Shown: positions 40,801-48,668 of the stretch, piece after piece | Layout of the letters: every line of letters starts with the position of its first letter | Position numbering within the stretch: the first letter of the stretch is position 1 | Assembly: GCA_902490005.1 (NCBI GenBank) | Contig: CABUCM010000013.1 | Coordinates: forward strand, 1 to 59,617 | Length of the DNA stretch: 59,617 nt | Direction of reading: 5' to 3' | From: an uncultured Ruminiclostridium sp. | GTDB taxonomy: Bacteria > Bacillota > Clostridia > Oscillospirales > Acutalibacteraceae | Made by a program: the position numbers and the translations under genes | The notes under the pieces: generated by a model | Database searches by the model: none | Seen by the model: only the letters and a program-made list of their open reading frames with translations | What the model was told of the DNA's origin: nothing

Positions 40801-41637
40801 ACCTTTGAAAACGCGGACGCCGCGACGGCCCGGGAGGTACAGTACCAGCTCTGTGTGGAGTTCCCGCCCAACACCACCGCCACAGGGGATCTTACAATAC
40901 GACTGACGCAGGGCGGCAAAGAAATTGATAAAACCATGGTGACCGTTACCCGGACCGCGCCTGTTTCGGCGGGCACGCTTTCCTTGTTCGCCACAGCCGG
41001 CCAGCGGCAGCTTTCCGCCGCCGCGAAGGTATCCGGCGCCAGCGGCGGCAATAACGTGCTGGCGGTGTCCCTGCTGGACAGCGCCGGGAATCCCGTCAGC
41101 TTTCCGGCGGGTTCGTCCATTACGCTGGAAGGCCGCGAACCCACGGTGACGCGCAGCAGCTTCGCGGCGTTTGATGGCATCGGAAATGGAAACTACTCTA
41201 TTTCCATCACCGGGCTGCCCGCGGGCAGCTATCAGCTGAAGGCCGACCTCTGCGCCGCGCCGGAAAAGCCGGCCTATCCCCTGGCGGACAGCGTGAGCGG
41301 CGCCACTGTCAAGGGCCTCGCCGTAACCGCGCAAAAATATGCCATACGGGCAGAACTGGCAAATGGCCAAAGCCGCGTAGTGGACGCCGCGGGCGCAAAG
41401 CTGGTATTCAGCGTGGCCTATGTGGGATCGGGCGACCTGGTTGTGTCGTCCCAGCGCAAGGCTGACGGAAGCTATACCGATCTGGCCCAGCAATGGACGG
41501 CGTCCGGTGCCGGCACTCTCAGCGGCAGCCCCGCAAGCATTGCCGTCACTGTGCCGGAAAATACGCCGCCTGGCACCTACCGCCTCGTTTTTCAGCTTGG
41601 CGACGCGAAATTCCCCTATAATATCATTGTGGAGTAG
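34843..41637 (+). CDS. Giant secreted surface protein with 410-residue tandem duplication
   Basis: A 2264-residue exported protein. The signal peptide (about 1-37) has the hydrophobic core MALLIVLCLMLSAVSSGL. A short BspA-like LRR unit (IADGVTSIGDYLFYNC, about 85-125) leads to a Pro/Glu/Gly linker. Two near-parallel blocks start at residues 507 and 917 (VAFDLAQGPVVLG and VVFDLANGPVVLG), each with STSAS-like TLKITSAAGDG, IGGGSNG and ITGG-rich beta-helix stretches. They resemble carbohydrate-binding beta-helix domains of the Cthe_2159 type. Further C-terminal are MBG/Ig-like domains (SVQFGSAPNPRASAKWG). There is no LPXTG, S-layer-homology or choline motif at the C-terminus, so attachment is unclear. 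Confidence 0.85.
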   Translation: MRKACHIKFNRCMALLIVLCLMLSAVSSGLFVSHASGLERRYQIGDHVTASLSESGLLSIEGAGGTYDYLNTDGNRAPFYQERQLITKVEIADGVTSIGDYLFYNCENLGGTLTLPPSVIIIGERAFSGDSAESAPAFTYLSNQFVEADILTETSTAQEPAIAPKPRVEQDAGTGTEPGTEPETNEEPGLSGGESAIDESAQNAGSQPGAKAAGLIPETGSSGEPAPADNDPQSTVSYIAQQELGEEIFFPGQLGVFECAEGQNQSFITAAGSAGYVEILSRTAVSFGDSFETSVSYEAPVTRNGIFLPSYEETGLPSPENPGTAYRFAGWKASGKDGGALEAHSFCILPEASLTALWESAPRGLTPQTISKAVGTRLVEISGNLPEGAEVSAEEAPLTDELLGLVSQATGSDTPEIFFALDIAILVDGARYQPNEYGESVTVNIRNIENLPGKDVSVLHLTENEQTRQLDLVESLAPQSLSEDTLEFTAESFSLYVAAKSAARNTVAFDLAQGPVVLGESYSGYDSEGNTVTGPHKTDNYYIVTQSDAATATANGIKFEGNNLTFQVELAGVNISKTFVSGDGTDAAIEANSSIFIPAYSDNVKHITLYLSGNNSMDNIAYYTYSADDLNGGNTSASTLKITSAAGDGSLEGALAVDATERGRYTGIGGTGSRSPATGLTLAGGTVTAASSDFEAAIGGGSNGYADIRITGGYITATKATGNAAAIGSGGGGSAAGANAKIEITGGTVIASNQGALGVAIGAGGLSSTAASPGITAGKADIVISGGTVAAYAASKNAISGGYNETAKDYAATTVQINGGSVTGTITGTPTADGTAEVKQTAVTLKSNGTPQADMAVDAFTLSSGAYGANDVKTDENGKLSLWLPVGTAVTAAQAGIYAFSGSVASGGSGDLTNGTVVFDLANGPVVLGADYSGKDSAGGDVAGAHNESNYYIIKQSNPETATTNTVTFVGDGLSFQVVLDNINVDRIFTNTGDDNNRATDSSIYIPAYPGAEKHVTLYLSGENKLNTICYYTIDEDSHGTGEGRSASTLKITSAAGDGKQDGSLAIDATKKGRFSCIGATGDKSTATGLTIAGGTITAKNSGAEACIGGGSNGFAEITVTGGRISATQNGNAPAIGSGSGTNAVGADAEITISGGVIFTENINAAGVAIGAGGSSKQIGGHASVTISGGNITAKVTGGTAIGGGNSIDLAGGGADVSISGGTVTTGGVIGGGFSDTFGYAEAAITVTGGSLDAMMSKTPTNGGSNVYLTRATLYDADQRVTDSLVDTINAADYGMKDVRTDGNGTLYLWLPENTELTQATANGNEFTGSILAKSAGILKYNSAKAYYSVHFPYDDRFTVYADAERTTAVSGTQTVPAGDVLFFWVQAKTYDSGGYYAVDAYRSADSSMASFPAESSQNGLYAYALTVTSNTELLFVTRAENKAPRVSLDISTVNATINSDSVTIGGYTLPEYTGDFLLTSGGLPTSHMLMVKDGAHAIHIDRLVAQRSGNVIQVDSGAVSATASSFNNNLVSTGYSAILVQKGAVFDLSVSGSDSLYISSSGTAYSPIGGSGEIGITQNGGFLTLSSGGSEQITAQSYTYTTNSLTGALPYSVKLTAGALAGYHDGSKLTAAGAAHTISSQTTFTACAVSYALPNGAAAPTHSITANGDLAVLLSDGMEIQSVKRDGADINDYSADSNTLTIHHSAAYGSLEITLRKEGNISCKAEDYSAEYTGNAHTFMVTVGYPAQAKVQYSTDNLNWSETPPTMTDAGSKTVYWKISAAAFTSLEGENSFTVTKGTNHWTADLTCPSVQFGSAPNPRASAKWGAVAFSYYAAADLSQPLSETPKEAGSYYVKASVAGTGNYDTLESEFVPFTIETTVIYSTTGKILDRLTTKDGVPISTAVSAAADSAFTVSYGFFYIPNSASTPLTLEFSEALPEGTKLTMLDLCLSHGDKPRFFYYLVPDGGAASVKSTDFYQMGSTAPGTFENADAATAREVQYQLCVEFPPNTTATGDLTIRLTQGGKEIDKTMVTVTRTAPVSAGTLSLFATAGQRQLSAAAKVSGASGGNNVLAVSLLDSAGNPVSFPAGSSITLEGREPTVTRSSFAAFDGIGNGNYSISITGLPAGSYQLKADLCAAPEKPAYPLADSVSGATVKGLAVTAQKYAIRAELANGQSRVVDAAGAKLVFSVAYVGSGDLVVSSQRKADGSYTDLAQQWTASGAGTLSGSPASIAVTVPENTPPGTYRLVFQLGDAKFPYNIIVE

Positions 41638-41660
41638 GCCCTCCACCCTGTTATAGACGA

Positions 41661-41691
41661 AAGCGCGGCGATTTTATCGCCGCGCTTTTTT
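41661..41691 (+). terminator. Intrinsic terminator of the matrix operon
   Basis: AAGCGCGGCGAT-TTT-ATCGCCGCGCTT, a perfect 12-bp stem followed by a T-run, 24 nt after the giant gene's stop codon. The next 220 bp to the AraC gene end hold nothing I can name. Confidence 0.93.
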
Positions 41692-41909
41692 GTCCCCTAG
41701 TCCCTTTTTATGAGTTGGCTGCAAATAAGCAATAAGGAGCGTTCACGATCGGGACCGTCCCGGCGCCAAAACCGTTTTCAACCCTGATTCCCTCGCCCTC
41801 ACACTTTTACTTGCCTTCATCCGCGGGATGAAAAAGCCGTACGGATAATACCGGACGGCCCTGTGGGTTAAAATAATATTTTTATGGATATTGCCGGGCC
41901 GGTTTATGA

Positions 41910-42767
41910 TTATTTCCGCTTCACCGGAATCCACATTTCGCTGTAATAGTTTTCATCCTGCGTCCCCTTGGGATATTTCTCCGGGTCGTCATATAATTCC
42001 ACGCAGTAGCCTGCCGCAATATCGTAGTCCTTGCAGTTGGGGAGCCACTCGGAAAATATCTTTTTATTCACTTTCTGAATCGAGTACGGCATCGCGCCCC
42101 GGCAGGTAAAAACAGCCCAAGTGAATTTAGGGATCACCTTGGTCACAAAGCCCTCCGGGATATCCTTATCAGCACCGTAATCATCGGCAATGAGATACTC
42201 GAACTCGTTGCCGCCCATGCTTTCGTCAATATTGATGCCGTACAAGCCGCAGACAGAACCGTTACTTTCCGCGCTCATAAATTCTCCCCACAACTTCGGG
42301 ACCTCTTCCATAGCGTTTTCATATTGGAACACCCTTGACAATCCAACAACCGTAAACGCGTCTTTGTCCACTATTTTGTAATCCATAGAAGTACCGCCTT
42401 TCAAAGCAAATGTGATTTTCAACGGCGCAAAAGACTTCACCGTGGCGCCGCCTTTTCGGACAGCGGTAGGCGTAGCGCCATGAAAACGGGTAAAAGCTTT
42501 TGTGAAGCTGTCAGGCGAATCGTAACCGTATTTGGCCGCGATATCAATGATTTTCATGTCGGATGCAACAAGCTCACTGCCGGCAAGCGCAAGCCTGCGG
42601 CATCTGATATACTCGGAAACCGTAAAGCCGCAAAGCATGGCAAACCCTTTTTGAAAATAAAAGGGCGATATCATGGCCTTCCTTGCGACATTTGCCATCG
42701 TCAGCTCCCCCGTGATATTGGTCTCAATATAATCGATCACCTCGCTGATGCACTCTATCCATCTCAT
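41910..42767 (-). CDS. AraC-family regulator with GyrI-like effector domain
   Basis: A 285-residue regulator. The N-terminal AraC DNA-binding domain (about 1-105) has two HTHs, the first TMANVARKAMISPFYFQKGF and the second IIDIAAKYGYDSPDSFTKAF, followed by HGATPTAVR. The C-terminal 155 residues are a GyrI/BmrR-type ligand-binding domain (WGEFMSAESNG; the FTWAVFTCRGAMP block; ENYYSEMWIPVKRK). This Rob-like layout usually senses drugs or other small molecules. ATG at 42767 lies 8 nt after AGGGGG; a GTG three codons upstream is less well placed. No target operon is adjacent. Confidence 0.88.
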   Translation of the reverse strand: MRWIECISEVIDYIETNITGELTMANVARKAMISPFYFQKGFAMLCGFTVSEYIRCRRLALAGSELVASDMKIIDIAAKYGYDSPDSFTKAFTRFHGATPTAVRKGGATVKSFAPLKITFALKGGTSMDYKIVDKDAFTVVGLSRVFQYENAMEEVPKLWGEFMSAESNGSVCGLYGINIDESMGGNEFEYLIADDYGADKDIPEGFVTKVIPKFTWAVFTCRGAMPYSIQKVNKKIFSEWLPNCKDYDIAAGYCVELYDDPEKYPKGTQDENYYSEMWIPVKRK

Positions 42768-42947
42768 ACCCGTCACCCCCTGTCCTTGTTTTCATCATAC
42801 CACACTTCAAAGGAGTATTCCCGATTTTTTGTGCGAACTTGTGTCTTAAAAGCCAATTTTAGATTGTCAAACCATCTTTTTTCTTTGCCTCCATCCATAC
42901 GAGGCGTTCCCCGGTTCTTCTTTCCGGCGCCGGGCGGATAGCCGCGC

Positions 42948-43151
42948 TCAAAGCCACTTTTGCAGCATTTGCTGCAACTGGTTCATATCGATAGGCTTTG
43001 CCAGGTGTCCGTTCATGCCGGCTTCCCTCGTTTTTTTCGGCCGTCCACAAAAGCGTTGGCCGCCATAGCGATAACCGTCAAGCTTCTCCACATCGGCTCT
43101 TGACAGGGCGCGTATGCGGATTTTGGCTGCGCAGCCGTCCATCGCGGGCAT
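42948..43151 (-). pseudogene. Decayed response-regulator receiver domain
   Basis: The frame begins MPAMDGCAAKIRIRALSRAD, a receiver-domain phospho-acceptor region, and ends EAGMNGHLAKPIDMNQLQQM, the conserved Lys region. The middle reads nonsense in this frame, but a shifted frame gives TVIAMAANAF, the expected middle strand. At least two frameshifts are needed and the N-terminus is gone. It looks like the last receiver domain of a former hybrid kinase. Confidence 0.7.
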
Positions 43152-43442
43152 TTGTATATCTCTGTTTTGTGAATGATATCGTTATCATGGGCCTTTATTT
43201 GGTTTTTTTGAGTTAAAACAAGATATACTAAACTTAATTACACGCCATCCGAGGAAGAGCACAATTCTCGGCAAAATAGGCTAAAATATGACGGTCATTG
43301 ACATTAAACTTAGGGTAAGCTATAATGGTGGTATATTATACCTTTTGGGGCTTTATGGGTTCTTTTCATAGAAAGAGCCTGGAAAATAAATGATGGATCG
43401 GCAAACTGAATTCATCAAAAAGGATAGAAAGGATGAGTACTT
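43152..43442. other. Intergenic region upstream of the LCP gene
   Basis: No gene is visible. AT-rich stretches near 43215-43245 and 43318-43345 (for example TATAATGG at 43320) probably hold the LCP promoter. I could not assign a -35 with confidence. Confidence 0.4.
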
Positions 43443-44549
43443 TTGGCAAATAAAGGCAGATCTACCGGTCACCGGTATGCTTCCAAAAATAGATACTCGG
43501 ATAGAGAAATTTATTCTGATTCTTATCATTACGGCAGCCGCGGCGGCGGAAACCGCGGAAATAAAAAAGCAAAGAAAAAATGGTCGGCAAAGAAAAAAGT
43601 AGTGGTAGCCCTATGTATTATTTTAGCCATCATCCTATTGGTAGTCGGTATCGTGTTTGCTTATCTGAAGGTCACATTGTCCCAGATAGACCGGTTCGAA
43701 TTACCGAAAAACCCAAACGATCTGAAAATTTCTTCTGAGATTGCTGAAAAATATGAGGATTTAGACATTGTGAATATCGCCTTGTTCGGCGTGGATTCTC
43801 GTGAAGATAACGATATCGGGCGTTCTGACACCATTATGATTTTATCCATTGATAAGGTTCATAATAAGATCAAACTGTCCTCCATCGCCCGGGACACCTA
43901 TGTGCCCATCGATGGATATGGCCAGACAAAGCTGAATCACGCCTATGCTTATGAGGGCCCAGAGCTGGCCATTCAAACCCTGAATGAAAATTTTGACATG
44001 AATATTCAAAGCTTTGTCACGGTGAATTTTTCACAGCTAGCTGAAATTATCAACTATATCGGCGGTATTAATATGAATATCAGCGAGGACGAGCTCGCTT
44101 CCACCAATGAGATCATCGCTTCCATGGTTGGTTCCACCGACGCTACTCCAATCCCTTCCAGCGGCGAAAGCGTTCACTTAACCGGCGCGCAGGCCCTTGC
44201 CTATGCCAGAAACCGCACTGTGGGCGGCGACTCCCAGCGCACCAGCCGTCAGCGGGAGGTTCTCTCGGCAATGTTCACCCAGGTAAAGTCTATGGATCTC
44301 ACCCAATATCCGGGCTTGATTAACATGGTGCTTTCTCAAAGCGTCACCTCCTTATCGGACAGCGATATGATGGGAATTGGGACCTGGGCCATAACCTCCG
44401 GCGCCGAAATGGAGCAGTTGAGCCTGCCTAACGAGGAATGCAACGCCTCCGGGGAATTAATTGACGACGTATGGTATTATGTCTATGATTTGGATGTAGC
44501 CACGGAAATCCTTCATAATTTTATCTATGAGGAAAATACGGCGCAATAA
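43443..44549 (+). CDS. LytR-CpsA-Psr (LCP) family cell-wall glycopolymer ligase
   Basis: A 368-residue membrane protein. A basic, Tyr/Ser-rich cytoplasmic head (about 1-50) precedes a TM helix (about 53-75). The extracellular LCP domain follows with the conserved ALFGVDSREDNDIGRSDTIM, LSSIARDTYVPIDG, KLNHAYAYEGP and ALAYARNRTVGGDSQRTSRQ blocks, which hold the Arg and Asp residues that bind pyrophosphate lipid and metal. LCP enzymes move polymers such as teichoic acids or capsule from lipid carriers to peptidoglycan. It starts with TTG, 8 nt after AAAGGATG. It stands alone with its own terminator. Confidence 0.92.
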   Translation: MANKGRSTGHRYASKNRYSDREIYSDSYHYGSRGGGNRGNKKAKKKWSAKKKVVVALCIILAIILLVVGIVFAYLKVTLSQIDRFELPKNPNDLKISSEIAEKYEDLDIVNIALFGVDSREDNDIGRSDTIMILSIDKVHNKIKLSSIARDTYVPIDGYGQTKLNHAYAYEGPELAIQTLNENFDMNIQSFVTVNFSQLAEIINYIGGINMNISEDELASTNEIIASMVGSTDATPIPSSGESVHLTGAQALAYARNRTVGGDSQRTSRQREVLSAMFTQVKSMDLTQYPGLINMVLSQSVTSLSDSDMMGIGTWAITSGAEMEQLSLPNEECNASGELIDDVWYYVYDLDVATEILHNFIYEENTAQ

Positions 44550-44650
44550 TCTTTCTGCTGTATGCAAATTGTCCCAGGCCGCCCATTCCCGCGGGTAAGC
44601 CGGGCCCCCGCATAACAGAAAAACGCTCTTTCATTATTTTTAAACAATAG

Positions 44651-44691
44651 AAAGCCTCCTCCTTTGTTAAGAAAAAGGAGGAGGCTTTTTT
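44651..44691. terminator. Intrinsic terminator, usable on both strands
   Basis: AAGCCTCCTCCTTT and AAAGGAGGAGGCTT form a 14-bp stem around GTTAAGAA and are followed by TTTT. It lies between the LCP gene and the convergent dehydrogenase gene. Confidence 0.92.
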
Positions 44692-44778
44692 CATATCTCA
44701 TAAACAAAACAGGGACGCACAGCGGTTTTATCCGCCGTGCGTCCCCGCCCTATTTTTAGACAAATGCTTTCTCCGGGT

Positions 44779-45735
44779 TCAGCCGTTTAGCAAATTTTGC
44801 GGCTGCTTCCCGGCGAAAACATCCAGAATCGCCCGGGCTGTCAGAATACTGGTAGTATCGTAATTTTCATAGGTTTCTGTAGCCGTATGGGGAGAAGCCA
44901 CGCAATTGGGCGCCAAAAACAGGGGGTTCTCTGGTTTCGCCGGTTCTGTTTCGAACACATCGGTTCCCATACCGGCCAGCTTTCCGCTTTTTAACGCCTC
45001 CGCCACTGCCGTCTCATCCACGATCGGCCCCCGGGAGGTATTGATGAGAATCGCCCCATCTTTCATTTTCGCCAGGGTTTCCCGATTGATGGTGTGCCGC
45101 GTTTCCGGCAGGCTTGGAAGATGCAGGGAAAGAATATCGCTCTCCGCCAAAACCTGGTCCATGGCGGCGAGCCGAACGCCCAGCTCCTTTGCCGCGGCTT
45201 CATTAGGATAGGGATCGTACGCCGTCAGGTTTACTTCAAAGCCGGAAAGCTTTTTCGCGAGAAACCGGGCGATTGCGCCAAAGCCCAAAAGCCCCACGGT
45301 CTTTCCCCGCAGTTCATGGAACATCAGCCGCTCCCATTTATTTTCCCGCACGCTGGCGTTCAGCCGCGGCACCTGGCGGACCACCGCAAGCATCAGCGCC
45401 ATGGCCTGCTCAGCCACCGCCGAGGAATTTACACCGGGACAGTTGGTCACAAGGATCCCGCGGGCCTTGGCGGCCGCAAGATCGATATTATCCACGCCCA
45501 CCCCAAACCGGGCAATCGCCTTCAGCCGGGGCGCCAGGGCGAACACCGCCTCATCCCAGGTATCCACGCCGCACACCACGGCGTCGATATCTCCCACAAT
45601 CGCCTTCAATTCTTCAAAGGTGTAGGGCCTTCCATAAGGGTTTTCTATGATTTTGCAGCCCGACTCTTCCAGCAGCTTTTTGCCGGTGCCGCAATATTGG
45701 GAATAATTTGTCGAGGTAACCAATACCGTCTTCAT
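44779..45735 (-). CDS. D-isomer-specific 2-hydroxyacid dehydrogenase (SerA-like)
   Basis: A 318-residue NAD-dependent enzyme with the typical split catalytic domain. The NAD-binding loop is VGLLGFGAIARFLAKKL, the catalytic Arg is in INTSRGPIVDE, and the catalytic His is in ASPHTATET. It resembles phosphoglycerate dehydrogenase without the ACT domain. The start at 45735 follows GGAGGAGACGAGCTA; a longer frame 25 codons upstream has no such site. It sits downstream of the IclR regulator in the rhamnosidase region, so it may reduce or oxidise a sugar-acid intermediate rather than make serine. Confidence 0.85.
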   Translation of the reverse strand: MKTVLVTSTNYSQYCGTGKKLLEESGCKIIENPYGRPYTFEELKAIVGDIDAVVCGVDTWDEAVFALAPRLKAIARFGVGVDNIDLAAAKARGILVTNCPGVNSSAVAEQAMALMLAVVRQVPRLNASVRENKWERLMFHELRGKTVGLLGFGAIARFLAKKLSGFEVNLTAYDPYPNEAAAKELGVRLAAMDQVLAESDILSLHLPSLPETRHTINRETLAKMKDGAILINTSRGPIVDETAVAEALKSGKLAGMGTDVFETEPAKPENPLFLAPNCVASPHTATETYENYDTTSILTARAILDVFAGKQPQNLLNG

Positions 45736-45817
45736 TAGCTCGTCTCCTCCGCTTTCCCGGTTTCGCAGAGTCAGCCCAGCCGAAAAATCAAAATGGGAAT
45801 CCGTTCCCATTTTCCGG

Positions 45818-46609
45818 TCAGGACAGCGTGCGCAACCGCTCCCGCATCAAAAACGACGCATCCTTCATGATTTTAACCCGCTCGTCAAAATTCTGATCTG
45901 TAAAAGTGGAAACAGACCCCGAAGCACTGAACGCGGCGATCTGCCTGCTTTCCGGCATAAGCACTGGCACGCCGATGCACTTTACGCCGTACTCATGTTC
46001 CTCATCATCCACGCTGTATCCGTTCTGGCGAACCCGGATAACTTCTTCCCGCACCCGGTCCGGCTCTATGACGGTCCGCTCGGTAAACGCCTTAAACGTG
46101 TCTGCCTGCAAGAGATAATCATCCAGCTCTTCCGGCGGCATAAAGGCCATTAGCGCCTTGCCCAAAGAGGTGCAGTACAAAGGCGCGGTTTCGCCGATAA
46201 TCGTCCGGTAAGGAAAGTTGTAGTCCTTTTTATAGGGATAGACGCTGCAAAGGTAAAACACCTTTTGCTGGCGCAGGATCGCAAAATAAGTGATCGCTCC
46301 CAATTCATTGGACACATCCTTCATAATATCGTAAAGGACGCGCTGATAACCGAGATTTTCGTTGATCAGATAGGAAAACTCTAAAAGTTTTAATCCCAAG
46401 CGATATTTTCCGGTTCCCTTGTTTTTTTCCAGATATCCCTGCTGCTCAAAGGTCGCTACAATATTGAATACATTGCTTTTATTCAGCTCCAGGATCTTGG
46501 CAAGCTCTGTAATTCCCAATTCCGGGGTGGACGAGTCAAAACAATCCAGTAGCTTGAGGGCCTTGCTGAGGGATTTCATTTTGGGCTGCTCTGATTTTTC
46601 TTTTTCCAC
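45818..46609 (-). CDS. IclR-family transcriptional regulator
   Basis: A 263-residue regulator. The N-terminal winged helix (about 10-65) has LGITELAKILELNKSNVFNI and VATFEQQGYLEKN. The C-terminal IclR effector domain follows with LGAITYFAILRQQKVFYL, YCTSLGKALMAFMPPEE, and NGYSVDDEEHEYGVKCIGVP with the conserved D-D-E-E block. IclR proteins control sugar-acid and aromatic catabolism. I favour the GTG at 46609 because of the spacing to AAGGTG; the GTG three codons upstream is an alternative. Located between the transport/catabolic genes and the dehydrogenase, it is the likely local regulator. Confidence 0.87.
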   Translation of the reverse strand: MEKEKSEQPKMKSLSKALKLLDCFDSSTPELGITELAKILELNKSNVFNIVATFEQQGYLEKNKGTGKYRLGLKLLEFSYLINENLGYQRVLYDIMKDVSNELGAITYFAILRQQKVFYLCSVYPYKKDYNFPYRTIIGETAPLYCTSLGKALMAFMPPEELDDYLLQADTFKAFTERTVIEPDRVREEVIRVRQNGYSVDDEEHEYGVKCIGVPVLMPESRQIAAFSASGSVSTFTDQNFDERVKIMKDASFLMRERLRTLS

Positions 46610-46921
46610 TACTATCACCTTCGCACTTCCGTCTAAAACGAAATGTGAATCTTTCTCAAACCTAGCAGGAATATTCTATCACAATTTCCATTAATATGCA
46701 AAAAGAAATATTGCGCTGAAGCAGTGCTGATAGCCAGTATTTATCAGGCGCCAAACGGTTTTTCGTTCTGTTGGAAACACCCTCAAAAATCATCCCGCCG
46801 CAGGAAAAACTTCGTCATTTCTGCGTATCTCAATTCCACTTTTCTTTTTTGCGCCGATTTTTATGCGTTTCTGTCTTTGATGGCGGCGGCCAAGGCGATC
46901 GCTATGGCCGCCGCTTCTTTC
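46610..46921. other. Intergenic region between iclR-type and aldolase genes
   Basis: No gene is evident. At its right edge GGCGGCGGCCA and TGGCCGCCGC form a strong stem (about 46882-46916) 6 nt beyond the aldolase stop, probably the 3' end of the catabolic transcript. The IclR promoter should lie in the AT-rich part near 46660-46720. Confidence 0.5.
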
Positions 46922-47836
46922 TTATTTGCCAGGATAAGCCTGATCGTATTCATCCATCAGGCGGGCGACGGCGTCCAGCTGCTCCCCCTGAAGGGTCTGG
47001 CTTTGCTGGCGCATATAACGCCTGCCCCGCCCGGCAAGCTCCGCGGCCGCCTTAATGGAAGCGTTCCCGTTTCCGCTGCTGTGGATAATCGCGTACAGCT
47101 TGTTTATTTGAGCCTGGCAATCCCGTACCATATCCCAATCCTTGTTTTCATAAGCCCGGTACATGGCGACATACGGCTCCACCCTCGCGTTGGACAGCCC
47201 GGAAACCATGCCGTCGCCGCCGCACAGCAGCGCGGGGGCGCAGAGATAATCCTCGCCCTGAATCCAGGCGAATTTGTCGCTGCGGGGGCCCAGCAGGCCC
47301 CGGCTGAAATTGATGAAATTACCGGAGGAATCCTTTACCGCCGCCACCTGGTCCAGCTGGGAAAGCTTTGCTACCGTATCCAGTTCGATATAGTTATGGG
47401 TGGTGGAGGGGATATTATACACAATCAGCGGCGCGGAAATGTGCTTGGCAATGGTTTCATAATGGGCGAAAAGATCCTTCTGGCTCATAGCGTGATAGAA
47501 CGGCGCCGTGCTCACCCAGAAATCAGGGTTCAAATCGGCCAGCGCGTCTATTTCCTCCAGGGTCTGCCTGGTAGATGGGCGGATTGCCGCCAGGCACAGA
47601 AATACAGAATCCCCTACCGCCTCCTTCACCGTCCGCATGACTTCGCGTTTTTCCTCTGTGGTGAGATACGCGCCCTCGCCAGTTCCTCCGCAGAGGAACA
47701 GGCCGTCTACGCCCGCTTTCGTAAAATATAACGCCTGGTTTTCCAGCATTTTTAAATCCAAGTTTCCCTTTTCATCCATGGGGGTGATGATCGCCGGGAT
47801 GACGCCATGAACGGCGCATTTCGTTGGTATGGTCAT
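46922..47836 (-). CDS. DapA/NanA-superfamily aldolase or synthase
   Basis: A 304-residue TIM-barrel of the dihydrodipicolinate synthase superfamily, which works through a Schiff base with a 2-oxo acid such as pyruvate. The Schiff-base Lys168 is in AAVKDSSG and the conserved Tyr140 in IVYNIPS. The front motif CGGTGEGAYLTTEEK matches the GTTGE block, with G-G-T-G-E in place. The second position of that block, usually Thr-Thr, varies between DapA, NanA and sugar-acid aldolases. With GH78 and SDR neighbours, a sugar-acid aldolase (for instance for 2-keto-3-deoxy-rhamnonate) is more likely than lysine synthesis. The start ATG follows AAGGGA. Confidence 0.82.
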   Translation of the reverse strand: MTIPTKCAVHGVIPAIITPMDEKGNLDLKMLENQALYFTKAGVDGLFLCGGTGEGAYLTTEEKREVMRTVKEAVGDSVFLCLAAIRPSTRQTLEEIDALADLNPDFWVSTAPFYHAMSQKDLFAHYETIAKHISAPLIVYNIPSTTHNYIELDTVAKLSQLDQVAAVKDSSGNFINFSRGLLGPRSDKFAWIQGEDYLCAPALLCGGDGMVSGLSNARVEPYVAMYRAYENKDWDMVRDCQAQINKLYAIIHSSGNGNASIKAAAELAGRGRRYMRQQSQTLQGEQLDAVARLMDEYDQAYPGK

Positions 47837-47887
47837 TGTCAAGAGTCCCTTCTCATTTCGATGTATTTTCTATTGCTGCCAAAAACG

Positions 47888-48622
47888 TCACCAGCGGTTG
47901 AAGCCGCGGATGGTAAGCACCTGGCTGCTGACGCCCATAGAAAGGTCGGATACCAGGTACAGCGCGCCGTTGGCGACGGTTTCCGGGGTGAATACGTCTC
48001 CGCCGGCCTGGAGGATAAACTCCCGCTTCGCGGATTTCTGGAACATTTCCGTATCCACCGGGCCGGGGCAGATCACATTGACCCGGATCCCGTTGGGGCG
48101 CTGCTCGTCGCCTAGGGCCTGGCTCATGCAAAGCAAAGCCGCCTTGGAAGCGGAATACGCGGTGCTGCCCGGCAGCCCGCGGAGGGCCGCGCCGGAGGCG
48201 ATAGAGCAGATATTGCCGCTCTTGTTCTGAATCATTACCGGCAGCACAGCCTTGACAATGAGCACCACCGAGCGCAGATTGATTTCTAAAATCTTATCCC
48301 AGGTTTCCATGGGCATTTCGTTCAGCGGCATTTCACGGGAGATTCCCGCGCAGTTCATCAGAATGTCCACGGTGCCGAATTCCTTCACCACGGTGTCCAC
48401 CATATCCTGCACCTGCTTATCCACGGTCAGGTCCAGGGCCATCGCTTTCACCTTAGTCCCCAGTGCCTCAACCTCGGCTTTGGATTCGTTTAATTCCTTT
48501 TCCAGGATATCCAGCATGACCACGTTGGCGCCTTCCTCAGCGAATTTCAACGAGATCGCCTTTCCGATGCCTCTAGCCGCGCCTGTCACAATGGCGGTTT
48601 TTCCCACTAAAAGTTTTTTCAT
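47888..48622 (-). CDS. Short-chain dehydrogenase/reductase (SDR)
   Basis: A 244-residue classical SDR. The NAD(P)-binding motif TGAARGIG is at about 13-20, the structural NCAG at 90-93, and the catalytic set Ser143, Tyr156 and Lys160 in YSASK. Asp38 (MLDIL) at the end of the second strand favours NAD over NADP. The size and pattern are those of sugar and 3-oxoacyl dehydrogenases. In this operon, oxidation of a sugar or sugar acid such as L-rhamnose or a deoxy-rhamnonate is a reasonable inference. It follows GH78 by 46 bp with an AGAAAGGATCAGAATC ribosome site. Confidence 0.88.
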   Translation of the reverse strand: MKKLLVGKTAIVTGAARGIGKAISLKFAEEGANVVMLDILEKELNESKAEVEALGTKVKAMALDLTVDKQVQDMVDTVVKEFGTVDILMNCAGISREMPLNEMPMETWDKILEINLRSVVLIVKAVLPVMIQNKSGNICSIASGAALRGLPGSTAYSASKAALLCMSQALGDEQRPNGIRVNVICPGPVDTEMFQKSAKREFILQAGGDVFTPETVANGALYLVSDLSMGVSSQVLTIRGFNRW

Positions 48623-48668
48623 GATTCTGATCCTTTCTAAAATAGGCTAGCCGCTGTCCATCCCGCGG

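Noticed and set aside
46922..47836. Assigning the aldolase as dapA for lysine biosynthesis
   Set aside because: The fold and Lys168/Tyr140 fit the whole superfamily, but no other lysine gene is near and the neighbours are sugar-degradation genes.
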